From NCBI GenBank assembly GCA_052246295.1, contig JBQQCO010000003.1: a stretch of 64,000 bases of DNA; one strand, 5' to 3'. The position numbers were made by a program, and so were the translations under genes. This document shows, one piece after another, positions 51,134 to 59,113 of the stretch (position 1 is its first letter; the number at the start of each line of letters is the position of its first letter). The notes below the pieces were generated by a model that saw only the letters and a program-made list of their open reading frames with translations, was not told the origin of the DNA and did no database searches. The stretch is from Piscibacillus sp052246295 (GTDB lineage: Bacteria > Bacillota > Bacilli > Bacillales > Alkalibacillaceae).

Positions 51134-51409
51134 TTAATCAAAGTTGTAGTCTGTAACTAACTCCCATTCATGTATGTCATACTCACGTGCTCCTAACTTT
51201 ATATATGGATCTTGCTCAACCAACTCTTTTGCTTCATCTAAACTTTTAGCACGATATATGACGAGTCCACCTGCTCCATCTGTGAACCTTCCATTCATTA
51301 AGACTTTCTTTTCTTGCCTCATTGTTTCAAGAAAATCTAAATGCTGTGGGCGATACTTCTGACTCTTCTCCTCATCTTTCATAGACAAAAAACAAGCAAA
51401 GTATTTCAT
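51134..51409 (-). CDS. YciI-like protein
   Basis: 91 residues of the YciI (dimeric alpha-beta barrel) family: MKYFACFLSMKDEEKSQKYRPQHLDFLETMRQEKKVLMNGRFTDGAGGLVIYRAKSLDEAKELVEQDPY with the conserved His-Asp pair (H23 region) and final IHEWEL. Members act on small cyclic or chlorinated compounds or are accessory proteins. Stop 12 nt before the GarR-like start, same operon. AGGGAGGA site. Confidence 0.85.
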   Translation of the reverse strand: MKYFACFLSMKDEEKSQKYRPQHLDFLETMRQEKKVLMNGRFTDGAGGLVIYRAKSLDEAKELVEQDPYIKLGAREYDIHEWELVTDYNFD

Positions 51410-51432
51410 AGTTCCTTCCTCCCTTTTTATTT

Positions 51433-52134
51433 TTATGGTATATCAATTATATCCCATGCTGAGATAATACCTAATAATGATTCGTCAGGTTTACCGTGGT
51501 GGGTGATTAAAACAGCATCAATTCGGTCTTCCTTGTTCACTTGATCTTTAAAAATATCTTCCGCTTCATAAATAGATATATCTCTAGAAACAAACTTATA
51601 ATTTTCTGTACCTTCTTCATAACTTAGCATATCTTCTAATGTCGTTTCTTCACGTGACAAGAGGTCATCATCAACTGTTTCTGCTAACCAATTGGTAATT
51701 CCATTGGCTGTTAGTAATCCTTTGAACTCCTCATCATCATAAACAGGAAACTGAGAGTAATGCGTGTACTTAATCATGTTTAAAACATCAGCAAGCGAAT
51801 CCGTCACCTTGAAAGACTTTACTTCCTGTGAAAAAGTCGGAATCACTTTTTTAGGCTCTGTTAATTCACTAAGGATTTTTTCTATTTTTTCAACTGTTGA
51901 ATCGTGTGGCTCTGCAATAACATACTCTGGATCCGTTCGTTCATGGACAATCGCATTTCTTAGGACAGCAAACTCTTGCAAATCCTCTTTAAAACGATTC
52001 ACTATTCGATTATTTTTAGCAACTTTATTAACTGCCTGTGTGAAGCCAACGTAATGTCCATTTTGACCAAGCTCGTTACTTAAAAATTTATCGATCTGAT
52101 TAAACGCTATAATATATCGTTCGGAATTTTTCAT
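51433..52134 (-). CDS. HEPN-like domain fused to a CBS pair
   Basis: 233 residues. The first 90 form a helical domain with LRNAIVHE, where R59-N-x3-H64 matches the RNxxxH motif of HEPN ribonuclease-type domains. From about residue 100 two CBS domains follow (VKSFKVTDSLADVLNMIKYTHYSQFPVYDDEEFKGLLTANGITNWL and FVSRDISIYEAEDIF ... AVLITHHGKPDESLLGIISAWDII). CBS pairs bind adenine nucleotides. It may be a nucleotide-gated HEPN protein; activity unproved. GGGAGAG site, 23 nt upstream of the YciI-like gene. Confidence 0.75.
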   Translation of the reverse strand: MKNSERYIIAFNQIDKFLSNELGQNGHYVGFTQAVNKVAKNNRIVNRFKEDLQEFAVLRNAIVHERTDPEYVIAEPHDSTVEKIEKILSELTEPKKVIPTFSQEVKSFKVTDSLADVLNMIKYTHYSQFPVYDDEEFKGLLTANGITNWLAETVDDDLLSREETTLEDMLSYEEGTENYKFVSRDISIYEAEDIFKDQVNKEDRIDAVLITHHGKPDESLLGIISAWDIIDIP

Positions 52135-52301
52135 AACGTCTCTCCCTAAAAAGAATTCTATATTTATTTTTCACTAATATATATTTCATGATACACCCTT
52201 TAAAATCCTTGTAACTTCATTTCATTTCCACAAAATCTTGCAGGAATAATCTAATTTATATGGAAATAAGTGTTATATAAGAAAGAAAAGAGGTTCTATT
52301 T

Positions 52302-52838
52302 ATGCAAGCACTACTAGTCATTGATGTACAAAATGTCATTGTGAATTTTAAGGACTTTTCTCAACGATTGAGTCAAATCGAGAGAGTTATTAATGATTTT
52401 AAAGCAAAGCATTTACCAGTTATTTTTATAAGAAACGTGAGCGCCAACCCAGAGAATCCCTTCCATCATGATTCTGAGGAATCACTAATTTATCCACCTT
52501 TTGAAAAACACGCCGATTATACAGTTGAGAAGCAAACACCTAGTTCATTTTTAAATACAACATTAGATGATTTACTGAAAGATCTAGGAGTTAATCAACT
52601 TATGATCACAGGATTTAATACAGAGTTTTGTTGTATGTTCACAGCCATTGCTGCTTTTGATCGTGGCTATAAAGTTACATTTCTAGAAGATGCAATTGGC
52701 ACGGTCAATGATTCAGAGACATATGACATGGAAGGATTAGACATTAATGACTTTGTCAGCACAGCATTACACTGGTCTAATGCCATTGAGGTAATAGACT
52801 TTGAGGAATATGAAGAAGAATACTTTTTAAAGGAGTAA
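52302..52838 (+). CDS. Isochorismatase-family cysteine hydrolase
   Basis: 178 residues. The catalytic triad Asp8 (LLVIDVQN), Lys77 (TVEKQTPSSF) and Cys110 or Cys111 (GFNTEFCCMFTAIAAFDRGY) of the isochorismatase/nicotinamidase superfamily is present. Normally these hydrolyse amide or ester bonds of small molecules. AAAGAGG site. The next gene starts 5 nt later with its own site, so the two form an operon. Confidence 0.87.
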   Translation: MQALLVIDVQNVIVNFKDFSQRLSQIERVINDFKAKHLPVIFIRNVSANPENPFHHDSEESLIYPPFEKHADYTVEKQTPSSFLNTTLDDLLKDLGVNQLMITGFNTEFCCMFTAIAAFDRGYKVTFLEDAIGTVNDSETYDMEGLDINDFVSTALHWSNAIEVIDFEEYEEEYFLKE

Positions 52839-52843
52839 CGCTT

Positions 52844-53929
52844 ATGGCTAATTACTTTTTCACTGGGTTTCCTGGATTTATTGCAAAGAATCTAATTCAA
52901 CAAATTATTAAAGATCAAGACCCTCAAGCTATTTATGTTTTAGTACTTCCAGATATGGTTCAACAAGCTGAAGAACAAATTAAACAAATTATAGAAGAGA
53001 ATCAGATAAAAGATCCGTTTCACATCATACCCGGAGATATTACACGAGAAAATCTTGATATAGGTCCAAACATATTAGAGCATCTTCAAAACCATATAAC
53101 ACATGTTTTCCATCTTGCTGCGATTTATGATTTGGCTGTCCCAAAAGATATTGCTTTTCGAGTCAATGTAAATGGGACACATAACGTGAATGAATTTGTT
53201 AAAACACTAAATAAACTCGAGCGTTACGTTTATTTCAGCACAGCTTATGTGTCTGGAAAACGTGTTGGTAAGATTCTAGAAACGGAATTAGATTGTGGAC
53301 AAGAGTTTAAAAATCATTACGAATACACTAAGTTCGAAGCTGAAGTTTTAGTAAAAGCTTTAAAAGAAGAAGTGCCAACAACAATTATCAGACCAGGTGT
53401 GGTTTGTGGACACTCCAAAACAGGAGAAACATTAAAATTTGATGGTCCCTACTTTATGTTAAACATGTTTGAGGCTCTTCAAAGGTTTCCGATACCTTAT
53501 ATCGGAAAAAGTCATGGACTTGGTAATTTTGTTCCTATTGATTATGTACTCGAAGCCACCATTTACTTAGCACACGCGAATGTGGGTATTAATAAAACAT
53601 ATCACTTAACGGATCCAAATCCTTATAAGATGAAAGAGGTTTACGCCATGCTACTAGAAGGGTATATTGGGAAAAACCCTAAGTGGACCGTCCCTTTACC
53701 ATTAGCGAAACTTGGGCTTTCGTCCAGAATCATACGGCAATGGCTCCAGATCGAAAAAGAATCATTAGATTACTCTTATTTAATCGCCCAGCATGATTGT
53801 ACTCAAACAATAAATGATCTAGAAGAGTCAGGGATCAAATGTCCAGACTTTAAGGAAGTCGTTCCTTCTGTCATACAATTTTACCGTAAACATAAAGATA
53901 ATCCACAATACAAGATTACAATTAGCTAA
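52844..53929 (+). CDS. Extended SDR, fatty acyl-CoA reductase-like (NAD_binding_4)
   Basis: 361 residues. N-terminal FTGFPGFIAKNLIQQII is the NAD(P) motif of the extended SDR 'male sterility' group, followed by FHLAAIYDL, YFSTAYVSGK and the active-site YEYTKFEAE. The C-terminal half (GNFVPIDYVLEATIYLAHA, YHLTDPNPYKMKEVYAML) resembles the substrate domain of carboxylic acid or acyl-CoA reductases, without carrier or adenylation domains. The substrate may be a fatty acyl thioester (inference). AAAGGAG site. Confidence 0.8.
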   Translation: MANYFFTGFPGFIAKNLIQQIIKDQDPQAIYVLVLPDMVQQAEEQIKQIIEENQIKDPFHIIPGDITRENLDIGPNILEHLQNHITHVFHLAAIYDLAVPKDIAFRVNVNGTHNVNEFVKTLNKLERYVYFSTAYVSGKRVGKILETELDCGQEFKNHYEYTKFEAEVLVKALKEEVPTTIIRPGVVCGHSKTGETLKFDGPYFMLNMFEALQRFPIPYIGKSHGLGNFVPIDYVLEATIYLAHANVGINKTYHLTDPNPYKMKEVYAMLLEGYIGKNPKWTVPLPLAKLGLSSRIIRQWLQIEKESLDYSYLIAQHDCTQTINDLEESGIKCPDFKEVVPSVIQFYRKHKDNPQYKITIS

Positions 53930-54168
53930 ACTGATCGACTTATTCACAATGAAGATGAATGGTAGCCGAAACATACACACAGATTGTTGATAAACCTGTG
54001 TACAGTTGGGGAAAACCTTAATTTTTTTGGGGATATAATCGAAATTGGTGAGGATAAATACAATTTTTACAAACAGCCGTTCTTATTTTTTGTGGATAAG
54101 TTCAGTATAACGCACCAAAACTTGTGGATGATGTGAATAACCTGTTCATAACCTCTAAGTTATTAACA
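53899..54168. other. DnaA-box cluster in a convergent gap
   Basis: Within 270 bases there are three perfect TTATNCACA boxes (53940-53948 plus strand; 54091-54099 and 54132-54140 minus strand) and five with one mismatch (53899, 53985, 54123, 54143, 54160). The centre is AT-rich (aatttttttggggatataatc). The gap lies between convergent genes and holds no other open frame. No dnaA, dnaN or origin genes flank it, so it is not the main replication origin. It is more like the DnaA-box clusters that titrate DnaA in B. subtilis (inference). Confidence 0.65.
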
Positions 54169-54204
54169 AAAAGTGCAGAGTAACCCTACTCTGCACTTTT
54201 ATTG
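54169..54204. terminator. Bidirectional terminator
   Basis: A 12-bp perfect stem aagtgcagagta / tactctgcactt with flanking A and T runs. Confidence 0.88.
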
Positions 54205-54205
54205 T

Positions 54206-54820
54206 TTAAGAATTAAGTTTTCTGTCATACCAATAAGACATAAACACCGAGACTAATACGGACAATAGAATTAAATACATAATGATTTGCGATATAAAGT
54301 CAGCTACAACAAAAGATAAACCGATGATCATTAACGCCATAACAAATAAGAACTGTCCTGCAAAGTGATTTGATTTCTCCCAAACCCGTTCATCTTTTAA
54401 CGTCCAGGGCGTTCTTAATCCATAGATCATATTAGGCTTTGTCTTCTGCATATTAATCGCAAGAATAATTAATACACCGCCCACCACAACCCCAATGTAA
54501 TGAGGCATAATGTATTGAATCTTAAGTCCCCAAGAAACAATCAATAAATGGAGTATAAATAAAATTAATAATACGACGTGATTTACTGATAAAATCATAC
54601 GGCGTTCTTGATAAGTTTCTTTCTTCTTTAGAACCATTAAAGAAACTAACACATTGATTATCATAAATACTGGCATAAATAATATAGCGAAGACCTTTGG
54701 TACATAGTTTCCATGTTCTCCTCCAGACCAGTGGATTGGAATCTCAGGTGTCAAATTTGTGTAAGTAACTAAACTAATGATTAAAGCAACTATAAACACA
54801 CTTAAGGATCTAAAATACAC
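54206..54820 (-). CDS. SdpI/YfhL-family membrane protein (DUF1648)
   Basis: About 204 residues with six membrane helices. The N-terminal DUF1648 motif PEIPIHWSGGEHGNYVPK and the C-terminal SdpI motif MIYGLRTPWTLKDERVWEKSNHFAGQFLF are clear. In B. subtilis SdpI gives immunity to the SdpC toxin. No sdpABC genes or SdpR are nearby, so this may be an orphan immunity or general envelope protein. The GTG start is chosen after GGGGAGAGG; a longer ATG-starting frame has no ribosome binding site. Confidence 0.82.
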   Translation of the reverse strand: MYFRSLSVFIVALIISLVTYTNLTPEIPIHWSGGEHGNYVPKVFAILFMPVFMIINVLVSLMVLKKKETYQERRMILSVNHVVLLILFILHLLIVSWGLKIQYIMPHYIGVVVGGVLIILAINMQKTKPNMIYGLRTPWTLKDERVWEKSNHFAGQFLFVMALMIIGLSFVVADFISQIIMYLILLSVLVSVFMSYWYDRKLNS

Positions 54821-54899
54821 ATCCTCACACCTCTCCCCGTCAACCTTCACTTTCATTGTAATATATTTCCTTTAATTAGTCACTTTTTCTCTACACATA

Positions 54900-54921
54900 A
54901 GTCTGATACTAAAATCAGTCT
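54900..54921. promoter_or_regulatory. Inverted repeat upstream of tiny gene 2
   Basis: AGTCTGAT-N6-ATCAGTCT, sharing about 16 of 22 bases with the site upstream of tiny gene 1. Candidate common operator. Confidence 0.5.
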
Positions 54922-54952
54922 CCAGAATGAGCGTAAATCAACCCTTATACCG

Positions 54953-54981
54953 TTAAGAAAAATCCGTATTCAACGTAAACT
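54953..54981 (+). promoter_or_regulatory. Promoter of tiny gene 2
   Basis: TTAAGA, 17 nt, TAAACT, with the same -10 sequence and geometry as at tiny gene 1. Confidence 0.4.
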
Positions 54982-55014
54982 AATATTAAGAAAAGAGCAC
55001 TGGAGGAAAATAAA

Positions 55015-55167
55015 ATGTACGATGCTAATAACGCTTATTTACTTAGAGCTGAAGATATAAGAAATGAATGTTTAGATCAACAAAAAAAATTTCGACCTAT
55101 CAAAAAAGTAAAACGTCAAAAATCTCGCACAAATTGGTATAGAAGACACCTTAGAAAATTAGCTTAA
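55015..55167 (+). CDS. Tiny gene 2, 50-residue basic protein
   Basis: Begins MYDANNAYLLRAEDIRNECL, then a Lys/Arg-rich C-terminal half (KKVKRQKSRTNWYRRHLRKLA). TGGAGG lies 8-9 nt before the ATG and a hairpin follows the stop. The length, charge pattern and upstream inverted repeat resemble tiny gene 1. The strongly basic tail suggests RNA, DNA or membrane contact (inference). No family recognised. Confidence 0.6.
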   Translation: MYDANNAYLLRAEDIRNECLDQQKKFRPIKKVKRQKSRTNWYRRHLRKLA

Positions 55168-55203
55168 AAGAAAGGGTATTGGCTCCCCCGATACTCTTTC
55201 TGA
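55167..55203 (+). terminator. Hairpin after tiny gene 2
   Basis: The stem agaaaggGTATyg-like arms (agaaagggtat / gatactctttct) encloses a C-rich loop, but the T run is poor; it could be a weak terminator. Confidence 0.5.
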
Positions 55204-55264
55204 ACAAATTGTGAACGAAAGCGATTACATGATTAAAATCAGTCTTAAGGCTGATACAAATGAG

Positions 55265-55293
55265 TTGCTATACCTTTGTAAGAGTACTATAAT
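55265..55293 (+). promoter_or_regulatory. Promoter of tiny gene 3
   Basis: TTGCTA, 17 nt, TATAAT: a strong sigma-A match about 45 nt before the start codon. A half of the shared motif (TAAAATCAGTCT, 12 nt identical to tiny gene 2's site) lies about 30 nt upstream. Confidence 0.75.
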
Positions 55294-55336
55294 GACTCTT
55301 GGCTTTAAGGAAAAATTAGCCACAGGAGGGATAAAC

Positions 55337-55426
55337 ATGTTTGATATTTACTCAACTACAACACGTATTAACGATTTACGTGATCAATACATCCGTGAAC
55401 AAAAATTCAACAAGAAACAAAAATAA
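55337..55426 (+). CDS. Tiny gene 3, 29-residue protein
   Basis: Starts MFDIYSTTTRINDLRDQYIR and ends QKFNKKQK. AGGAGGG lies 6-7 nt before the ATG, and a strong promoter lies further upstream. A longer in-frame start at 55211 is upstream of that promoter and so unlikely. Like the other two it starts M-(Y/F)-(D/L) and ends in a charged helix. Confidence 0.55.
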   Translation: MFDIYSTTTRINDLRDQYIREQKFNKKQK

Positions 55427-55468
55427 TTCACAACATATACTTACTAACTTAATGAACCCCACGGAAGC

Positions 55469-55496
55469 TGGAAGGTGTCTCCTTCCCTTTCGTTTA
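55469..55496 (+). terminator. Hairpin after tiny gene 3
   Basis: The stem ggaagg / ccttcc with a short loop, followed by CTTTCGTTT. Confidence 0.55.
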
Positions 55497-55535
55497 ATAT
55501 AAATTTTCATAATATTATAATAAATATATACAATT

Positions 55536-55566
55536 GACTGCCCTTAAGTAAAGGGCAGTTTTTATA
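55536..55566 (+). terminator. Second terminator before brnQ
   Basis: The stem ctgccctt / aagggcag with a 4-nt loop and T5. No open frame lies between this and the previous hairpin. Confidence 0.8.
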
Positions 55567-55668
55567 TGTCCTAAGCTAGTGATCATTATATTATAAAAAT
55601 GTTTTTGCAATTTTGAATTAGCTGTGTTAAATTCTTTTAGGTACTTTTTTTATGTGTTTTAATAAGTA

Positions 55669-55683
55669 AATTTTCAGATATTT
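55669..55683. promoter_or_regulatory. CodY box at brnQ
   Basis: AATTTTCAGATATTT matches 13 of 15 positions of the CodY consensus AATTTTCWGAAAATT, 21 nt before the start codon. Known CodY targets include branched-chain amino acid carriers. Confidence 0.65.
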
Positions 55684-55704
55684 CAATCATCGGAGGTTTT
55701 ATAT

Positions 55705-57030
55705 ATGTCAGCAAGAACGTCATCGATTTTAGCTATTGGTTTTATGTTATTCGCTTTATTTTTTGGAGCCGGAAACTTAATCTTCCCTCCTATGCTCGGA
55801 CAAATGGCAGGAGAAAATTTAATACTAGCCAATATCGGTTTTATCATTACCGGAGTTGGGTTACCGGTATTAGCAATTTTAGCATTAGCTTATTCTGGAA
55901 AAGATAATTTACAAGCTCTAGCAAGCAGAGTACACCCTGTATATGGAATTGCTTTTGCAAGTATTCTTTATTTAACCATTGGACCATTATTTGCGATACC
56001 TAGAACGAGTACTGTTGCATATGAAATTGGAATCGATCCCTTTGTAAGTGGACAAGCAGATACCATTCCATTATTGGTATTTTCGATTATATTTTTCGCT
56101 GTCACTCTATACTTTTCACTACAGTCTCAAAAGCTTGTGGACATTGTTGGGAAAATGTTGTCTCCGCTACTGTTAGTCTTAATTTCAGTTTTGGTGATTA
56201 CAGCAATTGTTAATCCGATTGGTTCGATCCAATCGCCTGATGATAGCTTTCTAACCGGAAGCTTTTTCAAAGGATTTCAAGAAGGCTATTTAACGATGGA
56301 CATGTTAGCTGCTTTTGTATTTGGAATTATCGTCATTAATCTTCTAAAAGAAAGTGGATCAACAAGCAAGAAAGCGTTAATGGTCAACGGACTAAAAGTT
56401 GCCCTTATTGCAGCTGTATTACTAGGAATTATTTACTCATCCTTATCTTATTCAGGAGCTACAAGTGTTGAAGGTATTGGTTATTTAGATAATGGTGGAG
56501 CGATTCTGGCAAGTTCATTTGATTATTACTTCGGTACATTTGGTTCAGTCTTATTAGCCTTTATTGTTATAGCTGCTTGTCTTACAACGAGCATTGGACT
56601 GATTACAGCTTGTGCTTCTTATTTTAATGAGATTGTACCAACCGTATCTTATAAACAATGGGCTATTGTATTTACAGTTGTTAGTACGGTTTTAGCCAAC
56701 TTTGGATTAAATAAAATTATCGAGTTTTCAATTCCGGTATTATCTTTCTTATATCCTTTGGCAATCTGTTTACTTGTATTAACGTTCTTACACCCATTAT
56801 TCAAAGGACGCACTGCAGTCTACCAATTAAGTATTCTCATGACATTGATCATCAGCATGATCGAGCAACTATATTTATTAGAAGTTCCTGTAGATGGAAT
56901 TCATTACTTCTTTGAAGCTGTACTACCATGGTACACAGTTGGATTAGGATGGTTACTTCCAGCGGTTGTTGGTGGATTAATTGGATATGTATTAAGTATG
57001 ATTAGCCAACAACCTAAAGAATCAGTGTAA
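55705..57030 (+). CDS. brnQ: Branched-chain amino acid:cation symporter BrnQ
   Basis: 441 residues and 12 membrane helices, LIVCS family. The N-terminus shows the family signature LFALFFGAGNLIFPPMLGQMAGE, followed by IGPLFAIPRTSTVAYEIGI and ACLTTSIGLITACASYF. Imports leucine, isoleucine and valine with Na+ or H+. CGGAGG site. A CodY box overlaps the region just upstream, indicating repression when branched-chain amino acids are plentiful. Monocistronic. Confidence 0.95.
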   Translation: MSARTSSILAIGFMLFALFFGAGNLIFPPMLGQMAGENLILANIGFIITGVGLPVLAILALAYSGKDNLQALASRVHPVYGIAFASILYLTIGPLFAIPRTSTVAYEIGIDPFVSGQADTIPLLVFSIIFFAVTLYFSLQSQKLVDIVGKMLSPLLLVLISVLVITAIVNPIGSIQSPDDSFLTGSFFKGFQEGYLTMDMLAAFVFGIIVINLLKESGSTSKKALMVNGLKVALIAAVLLGIIYSSLSYSGATSVEGIGYLDNGGAILASSFDYYFGTFGSVLLAFIVIAACLTTSIGLITACASYFNEIVPTVSYKQWAIVFTVVSTVLANFGLNKIIEFSIPVLSFLYPLAICLLVLTFLHPLFKGRTAVYQLSILMTLIISMIEQLYLLEVPVDGIHYFFEAVLPWYTVGLGWLLPAVVGGLIGYVLSMISQQPKESV

Positions 57031-57053
57031 TTTGTAGGCATCTACCATTCATT

Positions 57054-57107
57054 TAAGTAGTTTAGTTTAGAGTACAAGAGCTCTGTACTTAAGCTGAACT
57101 ACTTTTT
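57054..57107 (+). terminator. brnQ terminator
   Basis: A long imperfect hairpin, aagtagttt ... agagtaca / tgtactt ... gaactactt, ending TTTTTT. Confidence 0.85.
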
Positions 57108-57249
57108 TCATTTGTTTGATTCTATTGTTCAGGAGATATTAAAGACGAGGAAATTAAATTGGAATTAACTAAAAAAGAGAATTATCATGTTCTTCACATG
57201 GTTTATTTGATTGATCATTTATAAAAAAGCACAGAAATAGGTCTTTGAG

Positions 57250-57485
57250 ACTTCCCTATCTACATTTTCCTACTCTCTATCGACAATTCAGGATTCCCTA
57301 TCTACATTTCTCTGCTCTCTATCGACAATTCAGGCTTCCCTATCTACATTTCCCTGCTCTCTATCGACAATTCAGGATTCCCTATTTACAGTTCTCTGCT
57401 CTCTATCGACAATTCAGGATTTCCTATTTACAGTTCTCTGCTCTCTATCGACAATTCAGGATTCCCTACCGACAGGTCAGATTGT
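57250..57485. repeat. Tandem repeat tract 7, 21-nt cores in 42-nt units
   Basis: Eleven cores CTATCTACA, CTATTTACA or CTATCGACA start at 57256 and then every 21 nt exactly up to 57466. Two types alternate, giving a 42-nt unit (ttccctatctacatttc then tctctatcgacaattcagg). The open frame it contains (repeats of YLHF, LYRQFR) has no ribosome binding site. The 140 nt before it hold only a 21-codon fragment and nothing else recognisable. Confidence 0.95.
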
Positions 57486-57494
57486 AATAAAAAA

Positions 57495-58124
57495 TTATTC
57501 TTTTAAACTTTTCCTTAACACTATAGATTGAAACTCAAGTTCTCTTCCAATAACTTCTTTAGGAATGATATTAAAATATTCAACTTCAAACAACTCAGAC
57601 AATAGAGCTTTTAGATCTTCTGCTTTAAAAAAAGAGAAGAAACGTTGTGGTCGATAAAAGTCATCTTCCCAAACCCCTTCATGGTTCGGACCACCATAAA
57701 CACCCATATAAAATAAGGCTCCTGGTTTCATCACTCTTTTAATTTCTAACAAAACATTTTTAAGATCATGCTTGGGTACGTGTAGTAAACAGTTTAACGC
57801 CCATACTGAGTCAAATGTATTGTCCTCAATTTCTAGGTTAGAGAAATTCATCACTTCAGCTTTAAGACCTTTTTGGCGGCACAATTTAACCATCTCTGGG
57901 GATAAATCTGTGCTAAGGGTATCGAAGCCCTGTTCGTTAAAAAACTGGCTATCTTTACCAGGTCCTGCGCCTAACTCTAATATGGATCCAACACCTTCAT
58001 TTTTTATGTAATCTAGGAAAACTTCACGCTCTTCAATCTTCCAGTCTTCGATTTTATTAGAATCTCGCTCAGCCGCTTTTTGATTGTACGACTCTAGGAT
58101 TTGATTCGTATAATCCTGACTCAT
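57495..58124 (-). CDS. Class I SAM-dependent methyltransferase
   Basis: 209 residues. Motif I SILELGAGPGKDSQFFNEQGFDTLSTDLSPEMVKLC, post-I DSVWALNCLLHVPKHDL, and FYMGVYGGPNHEGVWEDDFYRPQRFFSFFKAEDLKALLSELFEVEYFN are typical of small-molecule methyltransferases. Substrate unknown. The ATG is preferred over a GTG three codons upstream inside AGGGGTGG. It is followed by convergent tract 7 and preceded by a Nudix gene 6 nt upstream of the GTG, so the three minus-strand genes are probably co-transcribed. Confidence 0.85.
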   Translation of the reverse strand: MSQDYTNQILESYNQKAAERDSNKIEDWKIEEREVFLDYIKNEGVGSILELGAGPGKDSQFFNEQGFDTLSTDLSPEMVKLCRQKGLKAEVMNFSNLEIEDNTFDSVWALNCLLHVPKHDLKNVLLEIKRVMKPGALFYMGVYGGPNHEGVWEDDFYRPQRFFSFFKAEDLKALLSELFEVEYFNIIPKEVIGRELEFQSIVLRKSLKE

Positions 58125-58139
58125 ATCATCCACCCCTGT

Positions 58140-58601
58140 TCATGTTCTTTTGATAATAACTTCTTTAGGACCATTCTCCCATTGTGTTTGAATTTCAAAT
58201 GTTCCTTGTTCAAAAAATAAATCGAACCTATTTCTGATATCTTCTTGCATAGGTAAAGCTTTAGCTTCATCAATTTTCACCCAATGAAGTTCACCTTCAG
58301 GCGGATTTTCCAACAATTCGCCTTTAAAATCATCTGTCCAATAGTTAAACATAATATAACGTGCTTTTCCTACAGGATTCACAAACTCTGATATTCCCTT
58401 AAAAACAAGATTATGTACGGTGAGACCTGTTTCCTCTTTCACTTCTCGAACAGCCCCATCTACGAAACTTTCAGGGAAGTCAACTCTCCCTCCAGGCGGG
58501 ATAAACCCTTTAAAATCATCATACTGCCGATCTAGTAATAAAACGCGGTCACCATCTTGAATCATCACAACCGTCCAGAACTTATATCTTATATCACTCA
58601 T
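58140..58601 (-). CDS. Nudix hydrolase
   Basis: 153 residues with a complete Nudix box: G at GGRVDFPESFVDGAVREVKEETGLTV (GX5EX7REUXEEXGU). Hydrolyses nucleoside diphosphate derivatives such as oxidised dNTPs. It overlaps the upstream gene end by 8 nt. GGGG site. Confidence 0.9.
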   Translation of the reverse strand: MSDIRYKFWTVVMIQDGDRVLLLDRQYDDFKGFIPPGGRVDFPESFVDGAVREVKEETGLTVHNLVFKGISEFVNPVGKARYIMFNYWTDDFKGELLENPPEGELHWVKIDEAKALPMQEDIRNRFDLFFEQGTFEIQTQWENGPKEVIIKRT

Positions 58602-59010
58602 CTAATTCCCCCAACCTAAGAGTAGGTCCCATCCAACGGCTGACATCACGCCATTTTAATGTATTAGATTTAATTATATTCCCTAGACTGTCTTCATAGC
58701 ATACTTGATTATGTTGATAGTTTACGGCAGCATCTAAGATGATTGAATCATAGTTTCTAGGTGTCGGGGTTAATTGTAATTGAGTTACTCCTTTAAATAC
58801 TAGTTCAACAGCAGATATCGGCTTGCCCTGCCCCTGAAAAAGTACTCGAATATTTGTGTCTAGCTCAGTGGGAACTGTCATTCCAAGATCTTCACTTACA
58901 TAGCTTCCAGTCCACATATACAACTCTTTTAGACAACTATCATGAAAATAGTCAAATGATTCTAGTAAATGCTTGGCATCATGCTCATTATTGATTACGT
59001 TCCAACTCAT
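58594..59010 (-). CDS. Conserved hypothetical protein
   Basis: 138 residues, soluble. LLESFDYFHDSCLKELYMWTGSYVSEDLGM and VELVFKGVTQLQLTPTPRNYDSIILDAAVNY suggest an alpha+beta fold seen in some Bacillaceae hypothetical and immunity-like proteins; I cannot name a family. Overlaps the Nudix gene by 8 nt, so the two are translationally coupled. GGGTC site. Confidence 0.6.
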   Translation of the reverse strand: MSWNVINNEHDAKHLLESFDYFHDSCLKELYMWTGSYVSEDLGMTVPTELDTNIRVLFQGQGKPISAVELVFKGVTQLQLTPTPRNYDSIILDAAVNYQHNQVCYEDSLGNIIKSNTLKWRDVSRWMGPTLRLGELDE

Positions 59011-59113
59011 TAGAGACCCGCCTTTAAAATTGACTGATAATTAGATTTTACCATAAATTGTTTGAGGGATTTATCTCAAATGAAACTAATGTTAATGGCC
59101 ACCTGTTCGTATT

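Noticed and set aside
53899..54168. Main chromosomal origin oriC
   Set aside because: No dnaA, dnaN, rpmH or gidA genes nearby; only a box cluster is present.
55211..55336. Longer version of tiny gene 3
   Set aside because: Its start lies upstream of a strong promoter, and the ATG at 55337 has a near-ideal ribosome binding site.
57157..57222. 21-codon frame (MELTKKENYH...) after brnQ
   Set aside because: Very short, weak ribosome binding site, no supporting context.
57245..57487. Open frame with repeated YLHF and LYRQFR in tract 7
   Set aside because: Same reasoning; no ribosome binding site and the frame is a by-product of the repeat.
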